From the NCBI GenBank assembly GCA_040269895.1, contig CP158568.1, positions 1,302,001-1,366,000 of the forward strand: a stretch of DNA of 64,000 bases. The letters are read 5' to 3'. Source of the stretch: Ancalomicrobiaceae bacterium S20 (GTDB lineage: Bacteria; Pseudomonadota; Alphaproteobacteria; Rhizobiales; Ancalomicrobiaceae). Positions within the stretch are counted from its first letter, which is position 1; every line of letters starts with the position of its first letter. Under the pieces are notes generated by a model. The model had not been told where the DNA came from, searched no databases, and was given only the letters and a program-made list of their open reading frames with translations. The position numbers were made by a program, and so were the translations under genes. Positions 7,491-17,608 of the stretch are shown here, piece after piece.

Positions 7491-9065
7491 ATGAGCAGTG
7501 GCACGACGGCGTTCACGCGACGCGATGCGTTCAAGCTGGCGGGCGGCGCCGTCGCCGGTCTCGCGATGGCGACTTCGGCGCGGTCCGAGGCGCGCGGCCG
7601 CCGCGTCGTGGTGGCGATGCCGAATTCGCCGCAGGTCGCGACGCTCGAACCGGTGCGCGACTACGGCAATGTCTCGTTCCGGATGGGCTACAATCTCTAC
7701 GACAACCTGTTGCGCGTCGACTATCGCGACGGCGGCAAGCTCCTGCCGGGTCTGGCGACGCGCTGGGAGCGGGTATCGGATACCGCGGTCGACTTCGTGC
7801 TGCGCGAGGGGGTCGTCTTCCATGACGGCAGCGCCATGATCGCGGAGGACGTCGCGTTCAGCTTCGGGCCCGAGCGCATGTCGTCGCCGGAGGCGCCGGG
7901 CTACAAGCAGAGCCGGCCGTTCCTGCCGACGATCGAGCGGGTCGAGGCGACCGGGCCAATGACCGTGCGGGTGACGACCAAGGGCGCCGATCCGCTGCTC
8001 CTGAAGCGGCTGGCCGGCTGGGCCGGGCAGATCGTCTCCAAGCGCGCCTTCCTCGCCGCGCCGAGTTTCGCGGCCTGGGAGAAGGCGCCGGTCGCGACCG
8101 GGCCGTTCAAGGTCAAGGAATTCTCCTACGACCGCCGTTTCGTCTTCGCCGCTCATGACGCCCATTGGGCCGGGCGGCCGGTGATCGACGAGTTGGAGTT
8201 CCGCATCGTGCCGGAGCTCGCCGGCCGTATGAACCAGCTCGCCACCGGCGAGGCCGACATCATCACGGAAGTCTCGCCCGATCAGCTCGGCCCGATCGCC
8301 GCCATGACCGGCCGCGAGGTCGCCGGCGGGCCGATCCAGAATGTCCGCGTGGTGCTGTTCAACAAGTTCGATCCCGCGCTCGCCGATCCGCGCGTGCGCC
8401 GGGCGCTCGCCCTGTCGATCGACCGGCAGGCGATCGTGGACAGTCTCTACGGCGGGCGTACCTGGGTGCCGAACGGCCATCAGGACAAGAGCTACGGCGA
8501 CCTCTACCTCGCCGACTACGCCGGTCCGGGCTACGACCCCGACGCGGCGAAGGCGCTCTTGAAGGCCGCCGGCTACGACGGCCGCCGGATCGCGTACCGC
8601 GTTCTCAACAACTACTACACCTTGCAGATCCAGACCGCTCAGATCCTTCAGGAAATGTGGCATGCGGTCGGGCTGAAGGTCGAGATCGAGACCAAGGAGA
8701 ACTGGGCGCAGGTCTACGAGCCGGGCCTCGGCATCTTCGACGGCTCCGACACGATCTTCTGGCAGGATCCGGTCGGCGCCATGGTCCGCCGCTATGGTCC
8801 GGCCGGCAACGTGCAGGCGGTCGCCAAGACCTGGGCCAACGACGAATTCAACAAGCTCGGCCCGGTGTTGCAGACCTCGCTCGATGCCGAGGAGCGCAAG
8901 CGCACCTTCCGACGCATGCTCGAGATCTACGACCGCGACGATCCGCCGGGGACGGCCCTGCACGACCTGACCATGTTCTACGGCAAGCGCAAGGATCTCG
9001 CCTGGAATGCCTATCCGGCCGAGTTCATGGACTTCCGGGCCGACAACATGAGGGCGCTGCCGTGA
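7491..9065 (+). CDS. second ABC substrate-binding protein, family 5, Tat-exported
   Basis: A 524-residue SBP_bac_5 protein, clearly a paralogue of the one at 5737-7374: both share an ...LNNYYT...TAQ...EMW.AVGL.V.IETKENW stretch near the C-terminus. The signal is again twin-arginine (FTRRDAFKLAGGAVAG). Other landmarks are VVFHDGSAMIAEDVAFSF and RRALALSIDRQAIV. The reading frame is open far upstream, but ATG 7491 gives the complete Tat signal and follows a GGAGACGCGGCG leader. Its stop overlaps the GTG start of the ATPase gene by four bases. Two binding proteins for one membrane complex would widen the ligand range, or one may be a recent duplicate. Confidence 0.88.
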   Translation: MSSGTTAFTRRDAFKLAGGAVAGLAMATSARSEARGRRVVVAMPNSPQVATLEPVRDYGNVSFRMGYNLYDNLLRVDYRDGGKLLPGLATRWERVSDTAVDFVLREGVVFHDGSAMIAEDVAFSFGPERMSSPEAPGYKQSRPFLPTIERVEATGPMTVRVTTKGADPLLLKRLAGWAGQIVSKRAFLAAPSFAAWEKAPVATGPFKVKEFSYDRRFVFAAHDAHWAGRPVIDELEFRIVPELAGRMNQLATGEADIITEVSPDQLGPIAAMTGREVAGGPIQNVRVVLFNKFDPALADPRVRRALALSIDRQAIVDSLYGGRTWVPNGHQDKSYGDLYLADYAGPGYDPDAAKALLKAAGYDGRRIAYRVLNNYYTLQIQTAQILQEMWHAVGLKVEIETKENWAQVYEPGLGIFDGSDTIFWQDPVGAMVRRYGPAGNVQAVAKTWANDEFNKLGPVLQTSLDAEERKRTFRRMLEIYDRDDPPGTALHDLTMFYGKRKDLAWNAYPAEFMDFRADNMRALP

Positions 9066-10084
9066 GCGCCTCGGACATGAAGGTGCCCCTCGTCACGATC
9101 GAGGGCCTCAGCGTCGCCTTCGACGGCGTGACCGTGCTGCGCGGCATCGATCTCGCGGTCGGCCGGGGCGAGGCGGTCGGGCTCGTGGGCGAGTCCGGCT
9201 CGGGGAAATCGGTGACCTGGCTCGCCGCGCTCGGCCTCCTGCCGGGCCATGCCGCGATCGGCGGCCGGGTGCTGCTCGACGGCCAGGATCTGCTGACCGC
9301 CTCGAAGCGCACGCTCGAAGACGTGCGCGGCGGGCGGATCGCGATGATCTTCCAGGATCCTGCGTCGAGCCTCAATCCGGTGCTGTCGATCCGCCGGCAA
9401 CTCGCCGAGAGCCTCGCGCTGCATCGCGGCCTGTCGGGGACCGCGATCAAGGCCGAGGCGAAGCGGCTGCTCGACCTAGTCGGCATTCCCGACGCCGAAC
9501 GGCGGCTCTCGGCCTTCCCGCATGAGTTCTCCGGCGGTCAGAACCAGCGCATCATGATCGCCATGGCGCTCGCCGGCCGGCCGGATCTGCTCGTCGCCGA
9601 CGAGCCGACGACCGCGCTCGACACCACGATCCAGTCGCAGATCCTCGATCTGTTGCAGTCGATCCGGCGCGAGATGGACATGGCCCTCGTGCTGATCAGC
9701 CACGATCTCGGCATCGTGGCGGAGAACTGCGACCGGGTCGCGGTCATGTATGCCGGCCGCATCGTGGAAGAAGCGCCGGCGACGACGCTGTTCGACGATC
9801 CGCGCCACCCCTACACGCGCGGCCTCCTCGGCGCGCTGCCGCCGATCGACGGGCCGCGCCGGCGGCTGACCGCGATCCCGGGCGTCGTGCCGGATCCGCG
9901 CGATATGCCGGCCGGCTGCGCCTTCGGGCCGCGCTGCCTGCACGCCGACCGGCGCTGCCAGAGCGCGATGCCGGCGCTCGACCGCATCGGCGAGGGGCGG
10001 CGCGTCGCCTGCGTGCTCGACGGCGCGCGCGCCGCCGCGCCGACCCTGCCGGCCACCGCCACCTCGATCGGAGCCACCGCATGA
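9062..10084 (+). CDS. oligopeptide/dipeptide ABC transporter ATPase, DppD/OppD type
   Basis: A 340-residue ATP-binding subunit. Walker A GESGSGKS is at about 43-50, the signature FSGGQNQR at 156-163 and Walker B LLVADE at 176-181, followed by PTTALDTTIQ. The C-terminal Oligo_HPY extension carries the GCAFGPRC cysteines. The GTG at 9062 overlaps the upstream stop in a GTGA arrangement; an ATG at 9077 is the alternative start. Its own stop overlaps the next ATG (ATGA), so the transporter genes are translationally coupled. It pairs with the 10081 ATPase to energise the 11157/12200 permeases. Confidence 0.9.
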   Translation: MSASDMKVPLVTIEGLSVAFDGVTVLRGIDLAVGRGEAVGLVGESGSGKSVTWLAALGLLPGHAAIGGRVLLDGQDLLTASKRTLEDVRGGRIAMIFQDPASSLNPVLSIRRQLAESLALHRGLSGTAIKAEAKRLLDLVGIPDAERRLSAFPHEFSGGQNQRIMIAMALAGRPDLLVADEPTTALDTTIQSQILDLLQSIRREMDMALVLISHDLGIVAENCDRVAVMYAGRIVEEAPATTLFDDPRHPYTRGLLGALPPIDGPRRRLTAIPGVVPDPRDMPAGCAFGPRCLHADRRCQSAMPALDRIGEGRRVACVLDGARAAAPTLPATATSIGATA

Positions 10085-11157
10085 CCGAACCGCTCGTCAC
10101 GGCCACGGGCCTCGTCCGGCGCTATCGCGGCCGGGCCGGCATGTTCGGCAAGGAGACCGAGGTGCGCGCGCTCGACGGCGTGTCGCTGGCGCTCATGCGC
10201 GGCGAGACGCTCGGTCTCGTCGGCGAATCCGGGTCGGGCAAATCGACAACCGGCCGCATCGTGCTCGGGCTCGACCGGGCCGACGAGGGCGAGGTGCGTT
10301 TCGACGGCGCGCCGATGCCGGCCTTCGCGACGCCGGCCTGGCGCGCCTCGCGCCGGCGCATGCAGATGATCTTCCAGGACCCGCTCGGCGCGCTCGACCG
10401 GCGCATCGCGGTCGCCGAACAGATCCGCGAGCCGCTCGACATCCACGAGATCGGCGCCGCATCCGAACGGGCGAAGCGCGTCGAGACGCTGCTCGATGCG
10501 GTGGGCCTCAGCCGTGCGCAGGGGGCGCGTTTCCCGCATGAGCTCTCCGGCGGTCAGCGCCAGCGCGTCGTGCTCGCGCGGGCCCTGGCGCTCGGGCCGG
10601 AGCTGCTCGTCTGCGACGAGCCGGTCTCGGCGCTCGACGTCTCGATCCAGGCGCAGGTGGTCAATCTGCTGATCGACCTGCAGGCCGAACTCGGGCTCGC
10701 CATGCTGTTCATCAGCCACGACCTGCGCGTCGTGCGGCAGATCAGCCGGCGCATCGCGGTCATGTATCTCGGCCGCATCGTGGAAGAAGGCGACGCCGAC
10801 GACCTGTTCGCCGCGCCGCTGCACCCCTACACGCGTGCGCTCGTCTCGGCCTCGCCGGTGCCGGGCCATCGTGGCCGCGAACGCATCGTGCTTGTCGGCG
10901 ATCCGCCGAACCCCGCGATGCGGCCGGCGGGCTGCGCGTTCCATCCGCGCTGTCCGATGGCGATGGCGCGCTGCCGGGTCGAGGCGCCGGCGCTGGTCGC
11001 GGTCGCCGGGGCGGGGCAGGGCACTGCGGGGCAGGGCGCTGCCGGTGAGGGTGCTGTCGGCGAGGGTGCTATCGGGCAGGGCCGCTCCGTTGCCTGTCAT
11101 CTGGTCGATCAGACCGCGAACCGTCCGGCCCAAGGTGCACGAGGGGAGGCCGCCTGA
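10081..11157 (+). CDS. oligopeptide/dipeptide ABC transporter ATPase, DppF/OppF type
   Basis: A 358-residue ATP-binding subunit. Walker A GESGSGKST is at 48-56, the signature LSGGQRQR at 155-162 and Walker B LLVCDE at 175-180. The Oligo_HPY tail holds the CAFHPRCPMAMARC cysteines (from about residue 282). Between this cluster and the last conserved cysteine (SVACHLVD) lies an inserted run of five Gly-rich pentapeptides encoded by 15-base repeats (11011-11085), which other DppF proteins do not have. The stop shares a base with the permease start (TGATG). Confidence 0.9.
   Translation: MTEPLVTATGLVRRYRGRAGMFGKETEVRALDGVSLALMRGETLGLVGESGSGKSTTGRIVLGLDRADEGEVRFDGAPMPAFATPAWRASRRRMQMIFQDPLGALDRRIAVAEQIREPLDIHEIGAASERAKRVETLLDAVGLSRAQGARFPHELSGGQRQRVVLARALALGPELLVCDEPVSALDVSIQAQVVNLLIDLQAELGLAMLFISHDLRVVRQISRRIAVMYLGRIVEEGDADDLFAAPLHPYTRALVSASPVPGHRGRERIVLVGDPPNPAMRPAGCAFHPRCPMAMARCRVEAPALVAVAGAGQGTAGQGAAGEGAVGEGAIGQGRSVACHLVDQTANRPAQGARGEAA
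11011..11085 (+). repeat. in-frame 15-base coding repeat, five copies
   Basis: Five consecutive imperfect 15-base units encode AGQGT, AGQGA, AGEGA, VGEGA and IGQGR within the C-terminal extension of the DppF-type ATPase. The unit preserves the frame, so copy number can vary without breaking the protein. It looks like a coding minisatellite produced by slippage. Confidence 0.8.
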
Positions 11158-12092
11158 TGCTGCGCTATTTCTCGATCCGGCTCCTGCGCGCGTTCATCAC
11201 GATCGCGCTCGTCGTGACCTTCGCCTTCGTCGTGCTGCGCATGTCGGGCGATCCGGCCCTGATCATCATGGGACCGGAGGCGCCGCCCGAGGTGATCGCG
11301 GCCTTCCGCAAGGCTTGGGGGCTCGATCAGCCGATTTGGCTGCAATACGTGCATTATTTCGGCGCCATCGCCGAGGGCGAGCTCGGCCGTTCGATGCGCG
11401 ACGGCCGGCCGGCGATCGATCTGGTGCTCGAGCGCGTGCCGGCGACGCTGGCGCTGACCATTCCGGCGCTGTTGATCAAGGTCGGCATCGGCGTACCCTC
11501 GGGCATCTATGCCGCGCTCCATCGCGGCAGCGCCATCGACCGCACGGTCATGGCGCTCGCGGTCGCCGGCTTCACGGTGCCGAGCTTCGTGCTCGGTCTC
11601 GTGCTGGTGCTGATCTTCGCCGTGCAGCTCGGCTGGCTGCCGTCGGGCGGTCAGGACTCGTGGCGCCACGCGATCCTGCCGATCGTCACGCTCGGCGTCG
11701 GCGGCGCGGCGATCCTCGCCCGCTTCACCCGTTCCGCCATGCTCGAGGTGCTCGGCCAGCCCTATATCCGCACGGCCTCGGCCAAGGGCCTCGCCTGGGC
11801 GCGCGTCGTCGCCGACCACGCGCTGCCGAACGCGGCGATCCCGACCGTCACCATCGTCGGCTTCATGGTCGGCTCGCTGATCGCCGGCGCGGTCGTGGTC
11901 GAGAGCGTGTTCTCCTGGCCGGGCGTCGGGCGCCTCCTGGTCGTCGCGGTCGCCAACCGCGATCTCGCGGTCGTGCAGTGCATCTTGCTTCTGGTCGCGG
12001 CGACCATGGTCGTGTCGAACCTGATCGTCGACTTCCTCTACGGCTTCCTCGACCCGCGGCTGCGCACCGGCGCGGCGGCCGGCGCGCATTAG
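11157..12092 (+). CDS. ABC transporter permease, DppB/OppB type
   Basis: A 311-residue inner-membrane permease with six predicted membrane segments (first at about 10-30). It has the DppB N-terminal signature: FVVLRMSGDPA followed by a short periplasmic GLDQPIW loop. The cytoplasmic EAA-like loop appears as YIRTASAKGLAWARVVADHALPNA split across about residues 202-225. It forms a heterodimer with the 12200-13078 permease. It is coupled to the upstream ATPase by a TGATG overlap. Confidence 0.9.
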   Translation: MLRYFSIRLLRAFITIALVVTFAFVVLRMSGDPALIIMGPEAPPEVIAAFRKAWGLDQPIWLQYVHYFGAIAEGELGRSMRDGRPAIDLVLERVPATLALTIPALLIKVGIGVPSGIYAALHRGSAIDRTVMALAVAGFTVPSFVLGLVLVLIFAVQLGWLPSGGQDSWRHAILPIVTLGVGGAAILARFTRSAMLEVLGQPYIRTASAKGLAWARVVADHALPNAAIPTVTIVGFMVGSLIAGAVVVESVFSWPGVGRLLVVAVANRDLAVVQCILLLVAATMVVSNLIVDFLYGFLDPRLRTGAAAGAH

Positions 12093-12100
12093 AGCAAGGC

Positions 12101-12125
12101 CCGCTCGGAGGATCGCTCCGAGCGG
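12101..12125 (+). repeat. perfect stem-loop between the permease genes
   Basis: Ten-base perfect arms (12101-12110, 12116-12125) flank the loop GATCG directly after the first permease gene. This is the third such stem in the operon. No T-tract follows, so transcription probably continues into the next permease. Confidence 0.5.
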
Positions 12126-12199
12126 AGAAGACTTGCGCAAACAGGAAACACAGCGCGTGTCGCCGACCCGATCGGCGAGCGCTGACGGAGACAAGGGCC

Positions 12200-13078
12200 A
12201 TGGCCGACATCGCCGCTTCCGCCCCGGCCGCACCCGGCGCCGCGCCTGGCGCGGCCCCACGCCGGAGCCGCCGTATCCCGACGGGTGTGACGATCGCGCT
12301 CGTCTGGCTCCTTGCCATGCTGGCGATCGCCGCGCTCGCCGATGTCGTCGCGCCCTATGCGATGACCAAGATGGACCTGCGCGCGCGTCTCGCCGCGCCC
12401 GGCACCTGGGCGCACTGGCTCGGCACCGACGAACTCGGCCGCGACGTGCTCTCGCGGCTGATCTTCTCGATCCGGATCTCGCTCGCGATCGCCTTCGGGG
12501 CGACGGTGATCTCGGCCGTGCTCGGCACCGCGCTCGGCTTTCTGGCCGCGCATTTTCGCGGCCTTGTCGAGCAGGCGGTGCTGATGCTCGCCGACTTCCA
12601 GGCCAGCATGCCGTTCCTGATCATGGCGTTGGCGGTGCTCGCCTTCTTCGGCTCGTCGCTACCACTGCTGATCATGCTGATGGGCTTCTTCGGCTGGGAG
12701 CGCTATGCCCGCATCGCGCGCGGCCTCGCCATCGCCGCCCAGGCGCAGGGCTATGCCGCCGCGATCCGCCAGCTCGGCGCGCGGCCGTCGCGGCTCTATT
12801 TCGCGCACATCCTGCCGAACATCGCCTCGACGCTGATCGTGTCGATGACGCTGGTGTTCCCGGAGATCATCCTGCTCGAATCCGGCCTGTCGTTCCTCGG
12901 TCTCGGCGTGCAGCCGCCGATGACCAGCCTCGGCAACATGGTCGGCTACGGCCGCGAGTACCTGACCAGCGCCCCCTGGATCATGCTGGCGCCGGCCTCG
13001 ACGATCGTGCTGACGACGCTGTCGGTCTCGGTGGTCGGCGATTACTTGCGCGACCGGCTCGATCCGACGCTGCGGTGA
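12200..13078 (+). CDS. ABC transporter permease, DppC/OppC type
   Basis: A 292-residue permease with an Ala/Pro-rich cytoplasmic N-terminus and six predicted membrane segments from about residue 33. Diagnostic DppC features are HWLGTDELGRDVLSRL near residues 73-88, and the EAA loop YAAAIRQLGARPSRLYFAHILPN. ATG 12200 follows a GGAGACAAGGGCC leader. It is the last gene of the importer operon; the next gene is convergent. Confidence 0.9.
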   Translation: MADIAASAPAAPGAAPGAAPRRSRRIPTGVTIALVWLLAMLAIAALADVVAPYAMTKMDLRARLAAPGTWAHWLGTDELGRDVLSRLIFSIRISLAIAFGATVISAVLGTALGFLAAHFRGLVEQAVLMLADFQASMPFLIMALAVLAFFGSSLPLLIMLMGFFGWERYARIARGLAIAAQAQGYAAAIRQLGARPSRLYFAHILPNIASTLIVSMTLVFPEIILLESGLSFLGLGVQPPMTSLGNMVGYGREYLTSAPWIMLAPASTIVLTTLSVSVVGDYLRDRLDPTLR

Positions 13079-13106
13079 GCCGGTCGGCCGGATCGAGCGG
13101 CCGGGT

Positions 13107-14294
13107 TCAGCCGGCCGGGTTGATCTCGATGAGCCCGGCGGCGCCCATGCCGCCGGCGATGCACATGGTCACGACCGCATAGCGCACGCCGCGACGGCGG
13201 CCTTCGAGAAGCGCGTGGCCGACGAGCCGCGCGCCGCTCATGCCGAAGGGGTGGCCGATCGCGATGGCGCCGCCGTTGACGTTGACGATCGCCGGATCGA
13301 TCCCCAGCGTCTCGATGCAGTAGATCGACTGCGAGGCGAAGGCCTCGTTCAGTTCCCAGAGGCCGATGTCGGCGATCGTGAGCCCCTGCCGCTTCAGGAG
13401 CCGGGGCACGGCGAAGACCGGGCCGATGCCCATCTCGTCGGGCTCGCAGCCGGCGGTGGCGAAGCCGCGGAAGATGCCGAGCGGTTCGAGACCCCGCCGC
13501 GCGGCCTCGTCGGAGGCCATCAGCACGCAGGCCGAGGCGCCGTCGGAGAGCTGGCTCGCATTGCCCGCGGTGACGAAGCCGCCCTCGCGCACCGGCTTCA
13601 GCCTGGCGAGCGCCTCGAGCGTCGTATCGGGGCGGTTGCCCTCGTCGGCGGCGAGCGTCGTCTGCTCGGTCGAGGTGGCGCCGGTCGCCTTGTCGGTGAC
13701 GGCGCGGGTGGTGGTGATCGGCACGATCTCGTCGTCGAAGCGGCCGGCCGCTTGCGCGGCCGCCGTGCGGCGCTGGCTTTCGAGCGAGAAGGCGTCCTGC
13801 GCCGCGCGCGTCACGCCGTAGCGCTCGGCGACGATGTCGGCGGTCTCGATCATGCTCGTGTAGATCGTCGGCTTGTGGGCGGTCAGCCAGTCGTTCTTGT
13901 AGAGCGCGCGGTCGACCGTCGGCTGGACCAGCGAGATCGACTCCACGCCGCCGGCGATCGCGACCGGCACCTTGTCCATGACGATCCGCTTGGCGGCACC
14001 GGCGATCGCCTCGAGCCCCGAGGCGCAGAAGCGGCTGACCGTCACGCCCGCCGCGGTCACCGGCAGGCCGGCGACGAGGCCGGCGTGGCGGGCGACATTG
14101 CCGCCGGTCGCCGCCTCCGGATAGCCGCAGCCGAGCACGACCTCTTCAACAGCCTCGGCCTCGACTTTGGCGCGGGCGAGCGCGTGGCGGATCGCGTGGG
14201 CGGCCATGTCGGCGCCGCGGGTCAGGTTCAGCGCGCCGCGATGGGCCTTGCCCACGGGCGTGCGCGCGGTGGAGACGATCACGGCGTCGGTCAT
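13107..14294 (-). CDS. fadA: acetyl-CoA acyltransferase (thiolase)
   Basis: A 395-residue thiolase, normal length. The acyl-accepting cysteine is C90 in [11 protein letters not shown]348 lies in GHPFGMSG and C378 in MCIAGGMG (most thiolases have CxGGG; here Ala replaces Gly). It catalyses thiolytic cleavage of 3-ketoacyl-CoA or the reverse condensation of acetyl-CoA. It lies directly downstream of the hydratase and dehydrogenase genes on the same strand, so the three make a beta-oxidation unit. The chain length of the substrate is unknown, and I use fadA loosely. Confidence 0.88.
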   Translation of the reverse strand: MTDAVIVSTARTPVGKAHRGALNLTRGADMAAHAIRHALARAKVEAEAVEEVVLGCGYPEAATGGNVARHAGLVAGLPVTAAGVTVSRFCASGLEAIAGAAKRIVMDKVPVAIAGGVESISLVQPTVDRALYKNDWLTAHKPTIYTSMIETADIVAERYGVTRAAQDAFSLESQRRTAAAQAAGRFDDEIVPITTTRAVTDKATGATSTEQTTLAADEGNRPDTTLEALARLKPVREGGFVTAGNASQLSDGASACVLMASDEAARRGLEPLGIFRGFATAGCEPDEMGIGPVFAVPRLLKRQGLTIADIGLWELNEAFASQSIYCIETLGIDPAIVNVNGGAIAIGHPFGMSGARLVGHALLEGRRRGVRYAVVTMCIAGGMGAAGLIEINPAG

Positions 14295-14366
14295 TCGGGG
14301 GCTCTCCGGGCGGGATTGGCGGGGACGGGGCGGGGCTGACGGTAGGAGGACCGGGGGCGCTTGAGA

Positions 14367-15752
<1,386 letters not shown>

Positions 15753-15814
15753 GTCCGGGTCGCGGCGCAGCGCTTCGGAGGCGGCCGCCTTGACGGCAGC
15801 GCGGGCGTCGGCCG

Positions 15815-16426
15815 TCAGCCGGTCCGTGCGGTCGCGCGTGCGCGGCGGGGGGCGGCCGCGGCCAGCGCCTTCGCCTTGGTCACGGCAGCCGCGATCAGAT
15901 CGGCGCCGTCGGTGCCCTCGGCGAGGCCGAGCGCGACCGCCTCGGCCGCGTCGATGGGTGTGCCGTCACGCATCATCGCGAAGGCGCGGGCCGGATCGAT
16001 CAGGCGCGGCAGGCGCTGCGTGCCGCCGGCGCCCGGGATCAGCCCGAGCTTAACCTCCGGCAGGCCGAGGCTCGCGGCGGAGCCGACGACGCGGGCGTGG
16101 GCGGCGAGCGTCAGTTCAAGGCCGCCGCCGAGCGCCGCACCGCCGATCGCGGCAACGATCGGCTTCGGGCTCGCTTCGATCGTATCGAGCAGGTCGGGCA
16201 GGGCGGGCGGCAGCGGCGGCTTGCCGAACTCGGTGATGTCGGCGCCGGCGACGAAGACCTTGCCTTCGGCGGCGATCACAATTGCCGAGACGCCCGGATC
16301 GGCCATTGCGGTCGCGATCGCCTCGGCGAGGCCGGCGCGCACGGCGGCGCCGAGCGCGTTGACCGGCGGATTGGCGATGGTGACGATCGCGACCGTGTCG
16401 CGCTGCTCCGTTCGCACCGAGGTCAT
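15815..16426 (-). CDS. fadJ: enoyl-CoA hydratase, N-terminal part of a split FadJ-like enzyme
   Basis: A 203-codon crotonase domain. It shows the oxyanion-hole segment VFVAGADITEF, the AAIGGAALGGGLELTLAAHARV loop and LGLPEVKLGLIPGAGGTQRL with the usual active-site glutamate. ATG 16426 has GGGAGCGG upstream. It is shorter than free-standing hydratases (about 260 residues) because the frame shifts at the C6 tract and ends 13 codons later; the missing part is the linker to the dehydrogenase at 14367-15752. Sequence error, slippage-mediated -1 frameshifting or a true mutation could explain it. Confidence 0.8.
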   Translation of the reverse strand: MTSVRTEQRDTVAIVTIANPPVNALGAAVRAGLAEAIATAMADPGVSAIVIAAEGKVFVAGADITEFGKPPLPPALPDLLDTIEASPKPIVAAIGGAALGGGLELTLAAHARVVGSAASLGLPEVKLGLIPGAGGTQRLPRLIDPARAFAMMRDGTPIDAAEAVALGLAEGTDGADLIAAAVTKAKALAAAAPRRARATARTG

Positions 16427-16621
16427 GGCTCCGCTCCCGCTCGCTCGCCCGCACGGCCCGTCCGGCCGCGATCCGGCTCCGAGGTGGTCCGTGCCGGGCG
16501 GGCTTGTCAACGAGGGGCGGGCCATTTCGGGCCGAACTTCATCCGATGGTCGGAGGATCTCGGCCGTCGCGAGCCGCGATGCGGCCGGTCGCGACCGCCG
16601 AGGAGGATCCGGTCCGGCCCG

Positions 16622-17608
16622 TCACTGCGCCCGCAGGATCGCGGCGATGCGCTCCGCCGTCGGGGCGAGGTCGCGGGACGGCAGCCAGACCAGCCACAGC
16701 GGCAGCCAGACGTCGAGCGCCAGCCATTCGATGTCGCCGCCGATGCCGTTGACCGAGGGCTGCGGCAGCACCGACACGAAGCCATGGTCGCGGATCAGAT
16801 TGATGATCACCGGCAGCGAGTCGACCTCGCTGAAATTGGCCGGCGTCCGGTCGAACCGCGTGCCGTCCGGCATCGGACCGCCATGGCCCGGCCGGAGACC
16901 CTCCAGCATCGACCGGACCAGCGAGCGCAAGCCGCTGCGGGCGCTCGGCACCGCGACGCGCTCGTCGAGCAGGATGTCGAGCGGCTCGCGGCCGCGGGCG
17001 AAGCCGCGCGGGCCGACGAGGCAGAGCGGCGAGGCGCCGATCGGGATGCCGGCGAGGCCCATCGCCTCGGCGGAGGCGTCGACCAGCGAGAAGTCGAGCC
17101 GGCGCGCCTTCAGGTCCGCGACCAGCTCCTCGGCCGTTCCCGAACTCAGGAACAGCGGCCGCTGCACCTCGGCCGGCCGGCCCGGACGGGGCGTGGCCGC
17201 CGGCGTCGCCGATCCCGCTTTCGACGACCCGACCGATCCGGCGGCGCCGTTCTCCCAATGGGCGAGTAGATTGGCGAGCATGCGGGCGATCTGGCTCTCG
17301 TGGCCGAGGGGCACGATCGAGCCGAAGCGGATCGTGCGGTCGCGGCGCCGGAAGTCGCGCGCGGCGGTGGCGATCAGTCCCTGCCATTCGGTCAGCAGCT
17401 CCGCCGCGAGATCGGCGATGCGCCGGCCTTCGGGCGTGGCGCGCGAGCCGTCCTGATGGCGTTCGACCAGGTCGCGGCCGAAATGCTGTTCGAGGCGCTT
17501 CAATTGCCGGGCGAGCTGCGGCTGGCCCATGCCGATCCGCAGCGCCGCACCCCGGATGCTGCCGGCCTCGATTGTCACGCAGAGGTGCCTCAGCGCGGCG
17601 AGCGGCAC
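16622..17608 (-). CDS. LysR-family regulator (main part), likely controller of the ergothionase-like gene
   Basis: A 328-residue frame with a LysR winged helix at about 5-62 (AGSIRGAALRIGMGQPQLARQLKRLE) and an effector domain containing GSIVPLGHES, FLSSGTAEELVADL, VPSARSGLR and DSLPVIINLIRDHGFVSVLP. The start codon at 17608 is GTG without a good ribosome-binding site. In the same frame the sequence upstream continues as a plausible linker (DAPLRRAAATA), and the overlapping small frame 17590-17907 encodes another LysR-type helix-turn-helix. The two are probably one tandem-HTH protein separated by a one-base indel near 17650. The gene is divergent from the lyase at 18054, with an operator candidate between them. 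Confidence 0.75.
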   Translation of the reverse strand: MPLAALRHLCVTIEAGSIRGAALRIGMGQPQLARQLKRLEQHFGRDLVERHQDGSRATPEGRRIADLAAELLTEWQGLIATAARDFRRRDRTIRFGSIVPLGHESQIARMLANLLAHWENGAAGSVGSSKAGSATPAATPRPGRPAEVQRPLFLSSGTAEELVADLKARRLDFSLVDASAEAMGLAGIPIGASPLCLVGPRGFARGREPLDILLDERVAVPSARSGLRSLVRSMLEGLRPGHGGPMPDGTRFDRTPANFSEVDSLPVIINLIRDHGFVSVLPQPSVNGIGGDIEWLALDVWLPLWLVWLPSRDLAPTAERIAAILRAQ

